From an uncultured Oxalobacter sp. (GTDB taxonomy: Bacteria; Pseudomonadota; Gammaproteobacteria; Burkholderiales; Burkholderiaceae_D), in NCBI GenBank assembly GCA_934401755.1, contig CAKRSU010000020.1:1-35944 (forward strand): a DNA stretch of 35,944 bases, written 5' to 3'. The translations under genes and the position numbers were made by a program. Below, piece by piece: positions 17,076 to 25,145 of this stretch. How positions within the stretch are numbered: the first letter of the stretch is position 1; each line of letters begins with the position of its first letter. Below the pieces are notes generated by a model. That model saw only the letters and a list, made by a program, of their open reading frames with translations, ran no database searches and was not told the origin of the DNA.

Positions 17076-17504
17076 ATGAAAACCTTTTCCGCTAAGGCCA
17101 GCGAAGTCCAGCGTAATTGGTTTGTGATTGATGCCACCGATAAAGTACTCGGACGTGTTGCCAGCGAAGTAGCGCTCCGTTTGCGTGGTAAACACAAACC
17201 TGAATATACTCCTCATGTTGACACAGGTGATTACATTATTGTGATCAATGCAGCTAAGTTGCGTGTAACTGGTGCAAAAAATACAGATAAGAAATACTAC
17301 CGTCATAGCGGCTATCCAGGTGGTATTTATGAAACGACTTTTGAAAAGATGCAACAGCGTTTCCCTGGTCGTGCTTTAGAAAAAGCCGTTAAAGGAATGC
17401 TGCCAAAGGGCCCATTGGGTTATGCCATGATCAAGAAGCTGAAAGTCTATGCCGATGCGACTCATCCACATAGTGCACAGCAGCCACAGCCATTGGAAAT
17501 CTAA
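17076..17504 (+). CDS. rplM: 50S ribosomal protein L13
   Basis: A 142-residue protein of the large ribosomal subunit, standard length. It begins [20 protein letters not shown] and includes [17 protein letters not shown] and the [10 protein letters not shown] block, all typical of L13. AGGAAT sits six bases before the ATG. It is the first gene of the rplM-rpsI operon, behind the promoter at 16947-16975. Confidence 0.98.
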   Translation: MKTFSAKASEVQRNWFVIDATDKVLGRVASEVALRLRGKHKPEYTPHVDTGDYIIVINAAKLRVTGAKNTDKKYYRHSGYPGGIYETTFEKMQQRFPGRALEKAVKGMLPKGPLGYAMIKKLKVYADATHPHSAQQPQPLEI

Positions 17505-17513
17505 GGAACGAAC

Positions 17514-17906
17514 ATGATCGGTAACTATAATTACGGAACTGGCCGCCGCAAGAGCGCTGTAGCTCGTGTTTTTATTAAAACAGGTTCAGGCAATATCATT
17601 GTTAATGGTAAGCCTGCAAATGAATATTTTTCTCGTGAAACTGGCTTGATGGTTATTCGTCAACCACTGGAAATCACCGATAATGTTGAACGTTTTGACA
17701 TTATGGTTAACGTTAAAGGGGGTGGTGAATCGGGTCAGGCTGGCGCTGTTCGTCATGGGATTTCTCGGGCGCTAATTGATTATGATGCTGGCTTAAAACC
17801 CGCATTATCCAAAGCAGGTTTGGTTACTCGTGATGCACGTCGCGTTGAACGTAAGAAAGTCGGTTTGCGTAAAGCACGCCGTGCAAAACAGTTCTCCAAA
17901 CGTTAA
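17514..17906 (+). CDS. rpsI: 30S ribosomal protein S9
   Basis: A 130-residue small-subunit protein. It shows [14 protein letters not shown] near the start and the basic C-terminal tail ending AKQFSKR, which reaches toward the P-site tRNA in the ribosome. It lies nine bases after rplM with a good AAGGAA ribosome site, and a terminator follows. Confidence 0.98.
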   Translation: MIGNYNYGTGRRKSAVARVFIKTGSGNIIVNGKPANEYFSRETGLMVIRQPLEITDNVERFDIMVNVKGGGESGQAGAVRHGISRALIDYDAGLKPALSKAGLVTRDARRVERKKVGLRKARRAKQFSKR

Positions 17907-17950
17907 TATTTTTGCAGAGTTATCTGCATTGTCCCGAAAAGGCTATAAAA

Positions 17951-17984
17951 GCCGTCTGGCGTTTTGTCAGACGGCTATTTTTTC
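17951..17984 (+). terminator. Terminator of rplM-rpsI
   Basis: GCCGTCTG (17951-17958) pairs with CAGACGGC (17968-17975), followed by TATTTTTTCTT. It separates the ribosomal operon from argC. Confidence 0.92.
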
Positions 17985-18053
17985 TTATCTTTGTATCGAA
18001 TAAGACGTATTATTTCTTTTTCTACAGTTTTTATTCTGTCAGTGGGGTCCAAC

Positions 18054-19103
18054 ATGATTAAAGTCGGCATTGTTGGCGGTTCTGGATATACTGGTGTTGA
18101 ACTGCTTCGTCTTCTATCTCGTCATCCTGAAGTTATTTTGACTGCTATTACATCTCGTGGTGATGCAGGAACTCGTGTTGATGATATGTTTCCTTCTTTA
18201 AGAGGGATTGTTGATTTGGTTTTTACAGCGCCTGAACAGTCAAAATTAACGGAATGTGATGTCGTTTTTTTTGCAACACCACATGGCGTTGCAATGTCTT
18301 ATGCTAAAACGTTGCTTGCTGCTGGCGTTCGAATTATTGATCTTGCTGCAGATTTTCGGCTAAAAGATATTGCAGAATTTGAAAAATGGTATAAGTTGCC
18401 GCATAGTTGCCCGGATATTCTTGCTGAAGCTGTTTATGGATTAGCTGAAATTAATCGAGAATCAATTCGAAAAGCTCGTGTTATTGGCTTGCCAGGATGT
18501 TATCCAACTTCAGTGCAATTAGGGTTTGCCCCGTTACTGAGCCAAGAGAGGGTTCTTGTTAATGAATTGGCTCTTATTGCTGATTGTAAATCTGGCGTGT
18601 CAGGGGCAGGTCGAAAAGCGGTGATTGGTTCTTTATTGGCAGAAGCTGCGGACAATTTCCATGCTTATGGAGTAAAGGGACATCGTCATCTTCCAGAAAT
18701 TGTACAGGGCTTAAAGGCATTAACTGGCAATACTCGAGAAATTGGTTTAACTTTTGTGCCACATCTTGTTCCCATGATTCGGGGGATCCATTCCACGTTG
18801 TATGCAACAATCATGCCGGGATGTGAACAAGTGGACTACCAAAAGCTCTACGAGGCATTTTATAAAGATGATCCATTTGTTGATGTGATGCCAGCAGGTT
18901 CTCATCCTGAAACTCGTAGTGTACGTTCATCAAATTATGTGCGTATTGCGATTCATCGTCCCATGAATGGAAATACACTCGTTATTTTGGTTGTGGAAGA
19001 TAATCTTGTCAAAGGAGCTGCAGGACAGGGTGTTCAATGTATGAATTTGATGTTTGGATTTGATGAAACAACAGGGCTTAATGGGGTGCCTGTTTTGCCA
19101 TAA
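18054..19103 (+). CDS. argC: N-acetyl-gamma-glutamyl-phosphate reductase
   Basis: This 349-residue NADPH-dependent enzyme catalyses the third step of arginine synthesis, making N-acetylglutamate semialdehyde. The nucleotide-binding GGSGYTG lies at residues 8-14, and the catalytic cysteine is Cys149 in GLPGCYPTS. The motif HRHLPEI includes a conserved active-site His. The start at 18054 is chosen because it begins the family N-terminus ([14 protein letters not shown]) and has GGGG seven bases upstream; the frame is open further upstream, but that part overlaps the rpsI terminator. No other arginine genes are nearby. Confidence 0.96.
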   Translation: MIKVGIVGGSGYTGVELLRLLSRHPEVILTAITSRGDAGTRVDDMFPSLRGIVDLVFTAPEQSKLTECDVVFFATPHGVAMSYAKTLLAAGVRIIDLAADFRLKDIAEFEKWYKLPHSCPDILAEAVYGLAEINRESIRKARVIGLPGCYPTSVQLGFAPLLSQERVLVNELALIADCKSGVSGAGRKAVIGSLLAEAADNFHAYGVKGHRHLPEIVQGLKALTGNTREIGLTFVPHLVPMIRGIHSTLYATIMPGCEQVDYQKLYEAFYKDDPFVDVMPAGSHPETRSVRSSNYVRIAIHRPMNGNTLVILVVEDNLVKGAAGQGVQCMNLMFGFDETTGLNGVPVLP

Positions 19104-19158
19104 GTAGATAATTAATACGCTTATAATATCAATGCATCAGTTGATTAGTGGAGTAGCC

Positions 19159-19515
19159 ATGAGTGAAGAAAAAGAATTGGATTATCTCAATCCGATTAAA
19201 ATGAGCGACAACGCCGTTGCAAAGATTAAGGAATTGTTAGAGGAAGAAGGTAATCCTAATCTGAAATTACGAGTGTTTGTTCAGGGGGGAGGATGTGCTG
19301 GATTCCAATATGGTTTCAGTTTTGATGAAGATGTTGCAGAAGATGATACTGTTGTCGAAAAAGACGGTATTAAAATGCTAATTGATGCCATTAGTTATCA
19401 GTATCTTGTTGGTGCGGAAGTTGACTATAAAGATGATTTAGAAGGTTCTCAGTTTACGATTAAGAATCCGAATGCAACAACGACTTGTGGATGTGGCTCA
19501 TCTTTTTCTGTTTAA
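19159..19515 (+). CDS. erpA: A-type iron-sulfur carrier ErpA
   Basis: This 118-residue A-type carrier delivers Fe-S clusters to apoproteins. The three ligand cysteines are Cys46 (GGGCAGFQ) and Cys110/Cys112 ([10 protein letters not shown]). The start at 19159 has GGAG five bases upstream; an in-frame ATG at 19132 is less likely. Closeness to ErpA rather than IscA is judged from the acidic N-terminus and the GFSFDED block. A separate iscA lies in the isc operon at 24263. It follows argC by 55 bases. Confidence 0.93.
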   Translation: MSEEKELDYLNPIKMSDNAVAKIKELLEEEGNPNLKLRVFVQGGGCAGFQYGFSFDEDVAEDDTVVEKDGIKMLIDAISYQYLVGAEVDYKDDLEGSQFTIKNPNATTTCGCGSSFSV

Positions 19516-19543
19516 ACGGTTTAAGTACAGAATATGAAAGTTG

Positions 19544-19574
19544 AAAAAGGGGATTCTATTGGATTCCCTTTTTT
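19544..19574 (+). terminator. Terminator of erpA
   Basis: AAAAAGGG (19544-19551) pairs with CCCTTTTT (19566-19573), and the T-run is part of the stem. It lies just past the erpA stop. Confidence 0.75.
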
Positions 19575-19656
19575 GATTATGGATATTAGAAATGAAGTCC
19601 GTCTAATCATGAAGTTTGCGCAATAACTGAAAATATCATGTGAATATGTTTTTTCT

Positions 19657-21069
19657 ATGATGGAAATTAAAACACTGAGTGATATAAAACAACTGCTCGT
19701 TGATCCGGAAAATGAACAGTTAGAATTTAAGGAAACAACAGGACAGTTAGATCGTGGGATGGAAACACTGTGTGCTTTTCTTAACAGTAAAGGTGGAACT
19801 GTATTATTTGGCATAACCGATAAGGGACAGATAATTGGGCAAGATGTTTCAGACGGTACTAAAAGAAGTATTGCGCAGGCAATTCATCGGTTAGAACCTA
19901 TTGCTGCAGTGCAAGTGAACTATATTCCTTTAGGAATGGGTGAAAAGAAAATCATTGTATTTCATGTAAATGAAGTGCGATTTGAACGTCCTTTTTGTTA
20001 CAAAGGTCGTCCTTATATGCGAGTAGAAAGTGTTACGACTGCTATGCCTCAGTTGGTCTATAACGAATTGTTAATGCAGCGCGCAAGTACTCAATATAAT
20101 TGGGAAGCGTATCCATCTGTCAATTTGAAATTATCTGATTTAGATAATGATGAAATCAAGAAAACGGTTCGTATGGGAATTGAATATGGTCGTTTACCTG
20201 AGACAACAAGTCATGATATTGCCACGATACTTGAAAAGCTTGGGTTATTTGAAAACAATCAACTCAATCATGCCGCAGCTATCTTATTTGCTAGGAAAAA
20301 ATTAATAGATTATCCTCAGTGTTTACTTCGGCTTGCTCGTTTTAAAGGTGTCGATAATACGATTTTCATGGATAACCAACGTATCCATGGCAATTTATTT
20401 CAATTGCTTGATGCGGCAATGGCTTTTATTTTTAAACATCTTTCGTTATCTGGGACAACAAAAGCTTTAGAACGAGAAGAGCATTTATCGATTCCTTATA
20501 AAGCGATAAGGGAGGCTGTTATAAATAGCTTATGTCATCGGTCATATCGAATCGCAGGGGGATCTGTCGGCATTGCTATTTATGATGATCGAGTAGAGAT
20601 CGAAAATCCTGGTACATTCCCGATAGGTTGGGATATGAATAAGATGAAGTCTAAACATGCCTCTAAACCACAAAATCCTTTAATTGCTGATGTATTGTAT
20701 ATTCGAAAACTTTTGGAGAGTTTGGGGCGTGGAATTGCTCTTATCATGAGCGAATGTCAAAAAGCGAATCTTCCTGAGCCAGAATATCAAGTTGATGCTG
20801 ATGAGGTAAGACTCATTTTTCGTATCAAAACAGTTGCAGGACAAGTTGCAGGACAAGTTGCAGCTTTGGTGCAAGTTTTAGCGGGGCAACAACTCTCGGT
20901 AAAAGAAATGATGTTACGTTTGTCGTTAAAAGGGCGAGACCATTTTTTGAAAGCTTATCTGAATCCCGCTTTGCGGGATGGCTATATTATTCAGACGTAT
21001 CCTGATCAGCCTAATCATCCAAAACAAAAATACTTTTTAACCAATAAAGGAAAAGCTTTGCTAGATTAG
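19657..21069 (+). CDS. AlbA_2 / GHKL-ATPase-type putative regulator with winged-helix tail
   Basis: A 470-residue protein of the family often labelled RecG-like or Schlafen AlbA_2 ATP-binding protein. The N-terminal AlbA_2 domain covers about residues 15-130 (EQLEFKETTGQ, FLNSKGGTVLFGI). A GHKL-type ATPase segment follows at about 275-345 (IPYKAIREAVINSL, DRVEIENPG). A C-terminal winged-helix-like part follows. Just before it is a tandem VAGQVAGQVA stretch from a repeated 12-base unit (20833-20856); such Q-V repeats are common in this family. A role in transcription control or stress response is assumed for the family; the target is unknown. The start has no clear ribosome site, and the second ATG (19660) may be used. 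It stands alone, convergent with the HxlR gene. Confidence 0.75.
   Translation: MMEIKTLSDIKQLLVDPENEQLEFKETTGQLDRGMETLCAFLNSKGGTVLFGITDKGQIIGQDVSDGTKRSIAQAIHRLEPIAAVQVNYIPLGMGEKKIIVFHVNEVRFERPFCYKGRPYMRVESVTTAMPQLVYNELLMQRASTQYNWEAYPSVNLKLSDLDNDEIKKTVRMGIEYGRLPETTSHDIATILEKLGLFENNQLNHAAAILFARKKLIDYPQCLLRLARFKGVDNTIFMDNQRIHGNLFQLLDAAMAFIFKHLSLSGTTKALEREEHLSIPYKAIREAVINSLCHRSYRIAGGSVGIAIYDDRVEIENPGTFPIGWDMNKMKSKHASKPQNPLIADVLYIRKLLESLGRGIALIMSECQKANLPEPEYQVDADEVRLIFRIKTVAGQVAGQVAALVQVLAGQQLSVKEMMLRLSLKGRDHFLKAYLNPALRDGYIIQTYPDQPNHPKQKYFLTNKGKALLD
20833..20863 (+). repeat. Tandem 12-bp repeat inside the AlbA_2 gene
   Basis: The unit GTTGCAGGACAA occurs twice in tandem and then partially (GTTGCAG). 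It encodes repeated VAGQ. The copy number may vary by slippage in whole codons, changing linker length without a frameshift. Confidence 0.85.
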
Positions 21070-21104
21070 GTTGTTTCCTTTGATATTTTTCTACTATTTT
21101 CTGA

Positions 21105-21476
21105 TTAGTAGTCACATTTTTGGCATTGCGTTAGGGGTTTTCCTTCATCATCTTTGTGGTAAGCGCCTGCCCAATGGCAGATACTTTGCAAAATAGGGAC
21201 AACAGAATATCCTTTTTCTGTGAGACGATATTCAACTCTTGGTGGAATTTCATTGTAAGCCGTTCGACTGATCATGCCTTTAGCGATTAATTCTTTTAAA
21301 GTGGTCGCTAATACGGCATCCGTAATATTGACCATTTCTTTGCGAATATTGCTGTAACGTAGAGAATCATTCATTGCAAGAACACAAATAATCCGAGAGT
21401 TCCATTTACCACCAAAAATATCTAGACCATATTCTAATGGGCAGCGGATATCTTTTTTAAATTTTGGTTGATACAT
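21105..21476 (-). CDS. HxlR-family transcriptional regulator
   Basis: A 123-residue single-domain winged-helix regulator. It shows CPLEYGLDIFGGKWNSRIICVL (with Cys12), then LRYSNIRKEMVNITDAVLATTLKEL for the recognition helices, and RVEYRLTEKGYS, the typical wing. HxlR members often sense reactive electrophiles or aldehydes through the N-terminal Cys; that this one does so is inference. A CQKC pair near the C-terminus is an extra feature. AGGAA lies about eight bases before the start. It is divergent from the gene at 21618, with a perfect palindrome in between, the classic local-regulator layout. Confidence 0.9.
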   Translation of the reverse strand: MYQPKFKKDIRCPLEYGLDIFGGKWNSRIICVLAMNDSLRYSNIRKEMVNITDAVLATTLKELIAKGMISRTAYNEIPPRVEYRLTEKGYSVVPILQSICHWAGAYHKDDEGKPLTQCQKCDY

Positions 21477-21492
21477 CTTATATTTCCTTTTT

Positions 21493-21522
21493 TGAGTAAC
21501 TATTAAATTTAATAGTTACTCA
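21493..21522. promoter_or_regulatory. Perfect 30-bp palindrome, likely HxlR operator
   Basis: The half-site TGAGTAACTATTAAA is followed directly by its exact reverse complement. It begins 17 bases upstream of the HxlR start and about 95 bases upstream of the divergent gene. HxlR-family regulators bind such AT-rich dyads with GTAAC/GTTAC-like arms (family knowledge). It probably mediates autoregulation and control of the neighbour. Confidence 0.75.
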
Positions 21523-21617
21523 TAAATTTATTGATATATTCTAAAAGTAAAGTGAGATGGATAAAATAATTTTCGGTAAATTCAATACATTATCGTTAAT
21601 TATTTTGAGGAAATAAA

Positions 21618-21911
21618 ATGATTGCAAAAGCTTATCTTGAAATTACGTTGACAATTAGTTCAGAAAATCGTTTTGCAGCAGCAAAAATTTATCATGATTA
21701 TCGTCAACCATTTCTCGATACCATTAAAGGAGCGATATCTAAAGCATTACTCGTTCGTGATCAAGATGTTCAAGTGCTGCATGGATTTGACAGCGTTCAA
21801 CATGCGCAGGATTATTTATCCAGTGAACTTTTTAAAAATGATGTTTTTGTTGGATTGCAGCCACTTTGGCAAAAAGATCCTGTAATTCAAATTTATGCGG
21901 TTGCTGGATAA
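21618..21911 (+). CDS. Small hypothetical protein, likely HxlR-controlled
   Basis: A 97-residue soluble protein with TGAGGAAA seven bases before the ATG. The N-terminal strand AKAYLEITLTI, a middle helix, and the C-terminal DVQVLHGFDSVQHAQDYLSSELF and VIQIYAVAG resemble the alpha-beta layout of small dimeric alpha-beta barrel proteins such as ABM-type monooxygenases. I cannot assign it to one of these with confidence. Its place opposite an HxlR gene and a shared palindrome suggests a role in handling a reactive or toxic small molecule; this is inference. A terminator follows. Confidence 0.7.
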   Translation: MIAKAYLEITLTISSENRFAAAKIYHDYRQPFLDTIKGAISKALLVRDQDVQVLHGFDSVQHAQDYLSSELFKNDVFVGLQPLWQKDPVIQIYAVAG

Positions 21912-21930
21912 TTTATTTTTTTAGGGCAAG

Positions 21931-21964
21931 CCGTCATGATGGTCAACCTCATGGCGGTTTTTTT
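21931..21964 (+). terminator. Terminator of the HxlR-linked gene
   Basis: CCGTCATGA (21931-21939) pairs with TCATGGCGG (21949-21957, one G-T pair), followed by seven Ts. Confidence 0.9.
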
Positions 21965-22020
21965 CGTATGCTGTTGCTTTTGATAGAATTCCTATCAATT
22001 TTCTATGTATTTTAAATGAA

Positions 22021-22045
22021 ATAGTTGATTGAAATAGTCGGGAAT
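22021..22045 (+). promoter_or_regulatory. IscR type-1-like box, upstream copy
   Basis: Compared with the E. coli type-1 consensus ATASYYGACTRWWWYAGTC...TAT as I recall it, this 25-base stretch matches at 23 positions (mismatches at the C of GACT and the T before the final AT). It covers the -35 element of the iscR promoter. Confidence 0.6.
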
Positions 22046-22053
22046 TATATACT
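22025..22053 (+). promoter_or_regulatory. Promoter of the isc operon
   Basis: TTGATT (22025-22030) and TATACT (22048-22053) are separated by 17 bases. The start would fall near 22060, about 32 bases before iscR. Both elements are overlapped by IscR-like boxes. Confidence 0.75.
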
Positions 22054-22073
22054 TGACTACATTATTCAACTAT
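22049..22073 (+). promoter_or_regulatory. IscR type-1-like box, downstream copy
   Basis: It begins ATACTTGACTA and ends TCAACTAT, again matching the recalled 25-base consensus at 23 positions. It covers the -10 element and the predicted start site, where bound [2Fe-2S]-IscR would block transcription. Confidence 0.7.
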
Positions 22074-22091
22074 TTTTTCAGGAACCAAAAC

Positions 22092-22583
22092 ATGCGTTTA
22101 ACGACAAAAGGACGTTTTGCCGTAACAGCAATGATCGATTTGGCAATAAACCAGCATGAAGGTCCCGTATCGTTACAAGGAATCAGTGAACGGCAGGATA
22201 TATCAATAGCCTATCTTGAGCAATTATTTTCTAAGTTGCGCCGCAAAGCGTTAGTAAAGTCAGTACGAGGTCCTGGCGGAGGGTATTTGTTGGCATTGGA
22301 GGCAAAAGATGTTTCTGTTGCAGATATTGTATCTGCCGTTGATGAGCCATTGGATGTAACGCGATGCGGAGGAAATGGGAATTGTGCAAAGGGGAGTATT
22401 ACTTGCACTACGCATGAATTATGGGCAAGTTTGAATGAAAAAATAGTAGATTATCTGGCTTCTATTTCTTTGACATCGTTAGTAGCGGCAGTGATCCCAG
22501 AAAATAAGAAGGCAGAGCAAAACGGTAATATTATTTTTGTAAAGCAAAATAGTAGGCATAATTCGAGGACAAAACAAGCATGA
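22092..22583 (+). CDS. iscR: Iron-sulfur cluster regulator IscR
   Basis: A 163-residue Rrf2-family repressor that senses Fe-S status through a [2Fe-2S] cluster. It starts [18 protein letters not shown], with AGGAA seven bases upstream; a longer in-frame start at 22053 lies inside the operator. The winged-helix part includes [20 protein letters not shown]. Cluster ligands are Cys92, Cys98, Cys105 and His108. The second Cys gap is six residues, one more than in E. coli (Cys92, 98, 104, His107). It is the first gene of the isc operon and overlaps iscS by four bases (ATGA). Two IscR-like boxes upstream point to autorepression. Confidence 0.96.
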   Translation: MRLTTKGRFAVTAMIDLAINQHEGPVSLQGISERQDISIAYLEQLFSKLRRKALVKSVRGPGGGYLLALEAKDVSVADIVSAVDEPLDVTRCGGNGNCAKGSITCTTHELWASLNEKIVDYLASISLTSLVAAVIPENKKAEQNGNIIFVKQNSRHNSRTKQA

Positions 22584-23848
22584 ACGAGTCAATCATTCAA
22601 CCGACCCAATGCAATATCCTAAAAGAATCCATTGATGTGGATGCGTATCCGATTTATTTGGATAATTCTGCAACAACACCCGTGGATCCTCGTGTAGCAG
22701 AAAAGATGATTCCATTTTTGTGTACTCATTATGGTAATGCTGCATCAAATACGCACGCTTATGGTTGGTTTGCAGAGAAAGCTGTTGAAGAAGCCCGAGG
22801 GCATGTTGCGGCTTTAATTAATGCAGATCCCCGTGAAATTGTTTGGACATCGGGTGCAACAGAAGCAAACAATCTTGCATTGAAAGGAATTGCCCATTTT
22901 TATCAGAAAAAAGGCAAGCATCTTATTACAGTTCAAACTGAACATAAGTGTGTATTAGATTCCTGTCGAGAACTAGAGCGTCAAGGGTATGAGGTGACCT
23001 ATTTAGAGCCACAGCCCAATGGGCTTATTACCATTGAGCAACTTGAAGCGGCCATTCGACCTGATACGATTATGGTATCTGTTATGTTGGTGAATAATGA
23101 AATTGGGGTTATTCAGCCAATTGCAGAGATTGCTAAGTTGTGCCATACCAAAGGGATTATTGTTCATACCGATGCTGCTCAAGCTTGTGGCAAGATGGAT
23201 GTTGATGTTAAAGCATTAGATGTTGATTTGATGACAATGACGGCTCATAAAATCAATGGACCCAAAGGGATTGGTGCTTTATTTGTTCGTCGTCGGCCTC
23301 GTATTCGTCTAGAAGCTCAAATGCATGGCGGTGGTCATGAACGAGGGATGCGTTCAGGGACTTTAGCAACGCATCAAATTGTGGGGATGGGAGAAGCGTA
23401 CCGTATTGCAAAACTTGAGATGCATGATGAAATTGCGCGTATTCGTAAGATGCGTGATCGTATGGCGCGTGAATTGAGCAAAATTGAAGCATCGTACATT
23501 AACGGGGATATGGAACATCGGATTGCTCACAATCTGAATATCAGTTTCAATTATGTTGAAGGTGAATCAATGATGATGGCAATGAAAGGAATTGCCGTTT
23601 CTTCAGGATCAGCTTGTACTTCGGCCAGTTTAGAACCTTCTTATGTATTACGAGCAATTGGTCGAAGTGATGAACTGGCGCATAGTTCTTTGCGTATTAC
23701 TTTAGGACGTTTTACAACAGATGAAGAAGTGGACTATGCTATTCAACTGATTACTGAAAAGGTCGCTAAATTACGCGAATTGTCACCACTTTGGGAAATG
23801 TACAAAGATGGGGTCGATTTGAATACTATCCAATGGGCAGAGCATTGA
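22580..23848 (+). CDS. iscS: Cysteine desulfurase IscS
   Basis: A 422-residue PLP enzyme that takes sulfur from cysteine for cluster assembly and tRNA thiolation. The PLP lysine is Lys224 in [10 protein letters not shown]. The active cysteine is Cys346 in [14 protein letters not shown]. The conserved start [15 protein letters not shown] begins near residue 24, so the first 20-odd residues are an extension over the E. coli form (404 residues). That start overlaps the iscR stop as ATGA, which suggests translational coupling. It is the second gene of the isc operon. Confidence 0.97.
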   Translation: MNESIIQPTQCNILKESIDVDAYPIYLDNSATTPVDPRVAEKMIPFLCTHYGNAASNTHAYGWFAEKAVEEARGHVAALINADPREIVWTSGATEANNLALKGIAHFYQKKGKHLITVQTEHKCVLDSCRELERQGYEVTYLEPQPNGLITIEQLEAAIRPDTIMVSVMLVNNEIGVIQPIAEIAKLCHTKGIIVHTDAAQACGKMDVDVKALDVDLMTMTAHKINGPKGIGALFVRRRPRIRLEAQMHGGGHERGMRSGTLATHQIVGMGEAYRIAKLEMHDEIARIRKMRDRMARELSKIEASYINGDMEHRIAHNLNISFNYVEGESMMMAMKGIAVSSGSACTSASLEPSYVLRAIGRSDELAHSSLRITLGRFTTDEEVDYAIQLITEKVAKLRELSPLWEMYKDGVDLNTIQWAEH

Positions 23849-23861
23849 TTAAGGGGTAAAA

Positions 23862-24263
23862 ATGGCATATTCAGATAAAGTGATTGATCATTATGAACAT
23901 CCGCGTAATGTCGGATCTTTTGATAAGAATGATGATTCTGTTGGCACAGGTATGGTAGGTGCTCCTGCTTGTGGTGATGTGATGCGTTTACAGATCAAAG
24001 TGAGTGATGATGGTGTGATTGAGGATGCAAAATTTAAAACATATGGTTGTGGATCGGCAATTGCTTCGAGTTCACTAGTGACAGAATGGGTTAAGGGAAA
24101 AACGATTGACGAGGCATTGCAGATTAAAAATTCTGATATTGCCGATGAATTGGCTTTGCCGCCAGTAAAAATTCATTGTTCAATTTTGGCAGAAGATGCC
24201 ATTAAGGCGGCAGTCAAGGATTATCATGCCCGTCAGGAAAAGAAAAAAGCCAAGGAGTCATAA
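23862..24263 (+). CDS. iscU: Fe-S cluster scaffold IscU
   Basis: This 133-residue scaffold is where [2Fe-2S] clusters are built. Ligand cysteines are Cys37 (GAPACGD), Cys63 (YGCGSA) and Cys106 (KIHCS), with Asp39 beside the first. LPPVKIHC (residues 99-106) includes the HscA recognition motif. AAGGGG precedes the start. Its stop shares one base with the iscA start (TAATG). The Lys-rich tail (EKKKAKES) is slightly longer than in E. coli. Confidence 0.98.
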   Translation: MAYSDKVIDHYEHPRNVGSFDKNDDSVGTGMVGAPACGDVMRLQIKVSDDGVIEDAKFKTYGCGSAIASSSLVTEWVKGKTIDEALQIKNSDIADELALPPVKIHCSILAEDAIKAAVKDYHARQEKKKAKES

Positions 24264-24589
24264 TGGCAATTACGATGACAGAAAAAGCCGCTAAACATGT
24301 GATGAAATACATTTTGCGCCGTGGTAAGGGAATCGGTTTACGTTTTGGTGTAAAAACAGCATCAGACTGCGCAGGTATGACATATAAACTAGAATATGTT
24401 GATGAACCAGGTCCAGACGATCATGTGTTTGAATGCTTTGGTGTCAAAGTTTTTGTTGATAAGCGGAGTATGCCTTATTTAGATGGGACAGAATTGGATT
24501 TTGTACGAGAAGGTTTAAACGAAGGTTTCCGCTTTAATAATCCCAATATAAAAGATACCTGTGGTTGTGGGAAAAGTTTTAAGGTCTAG
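24263..24589 (+). CDS. iscA: A-type iron-sulfur carrier IscA
   Basis: A 108-residue A-type carrier with ligand cysteines Cys36 (SDCAGM), Cys100 and Cys102 (TCGCGKSF). It receives clusters from IscU and passes them on; a second A-type carrier, ErpA, is at 19159. It sits directly between iscU and hscB. Confidence 0.97.
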   Translation: MAITMTEKAAKHVMKYILRRGKGIGLRFGVKTASDCAGMTYKLEYVDEPGPDDHVFECFGVKVFVDKRSMPYLDGTELDFVREGLNEGFRFNNPNIKDTCGCGKSFKV

Positions 24590-24597
24590 GCGAATTC

Positions 24598-25119
24598 ATG
24601 CAGAATTTTTTTGAGCTTTTTAATTTGCCTGTGCAGTTTGAGATTGATGAAACTGCTTTAGATACAGCTTATCGCAATATCCAAAAATTGGTTCATCCGG
24701 ATCGATTTGTGACTGCGACTGAAGCGGAAAAGCGAGCTGCTGTGCAATATGCATCATTGGCTAATGATGCTTACCAGACATTAAAAGATCCGTTAAAACG
24801 TGCTATGCATTTATGTGCATTAAATGGATATGTTATAGGTGAAAGTAACCATGTCGATATGGATCCGATGTTTTTAATGGAACAGATGGAATGGCGTGAG
24901 CAGCTTGAAAAAGCACAAGATGATAAGGATAGCAATGCGTTACTAGCATTGTCTAATCAGCAAAAGAAATTGTGTCAAGAGCAGTTGATATCTGTTAAAA
25001 CTCAACTTGATAAACATCATTTTGATGAGGCCGTTCAAGAAATTAATAAATTAATGTTTTTTGAACGATTAGGCGTTGAGATTTATCGTGCATCTGAACA
25101 AATTGCTCATGCGAACTGA
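24598..25119 (+). CDS. hscB: Co-chaperone HscB (J-domain)
   Basis: A 173-residue J-protein that brings IscU to HscA and stimulates its ATPase. The HPD motif is His33-Pro34-Asp35 (KLVHPDRF). The C-terminal three-helix IscU-binding part runs from about residue 90. Length matches E. coli HscB (171). It starts eight bases after iscA and is followed 26 bases later by hscA. Confidence 0.96.
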   Translation: MQNFFELFNLPVQFEIDETALDTAYRNIQKLVHPDRFVTATEAEKRAAVQYASLANDAYQTLKDPLKRAMHLCALNGYVIGESNHVDMDPMFLMEQMEWREQLEKAQDDKDSNALLALSNQQKKLCQEQLISVKTQLDKHHFDEAVQEINKLMFFERLGVEIYRASEQIAHAN

Positions 25120-25145
25120 TTTTTCTAGGAATTTTCACTGAAATT

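Noticed and set aside
21091..21111. A bidirectional terminator between the AlbA_2 gene and the HxlR gene
   Set aside because: The CTACT/AGTAG stem is only five pairs, overlaps the HxlR stop codon and lacks a T-run.
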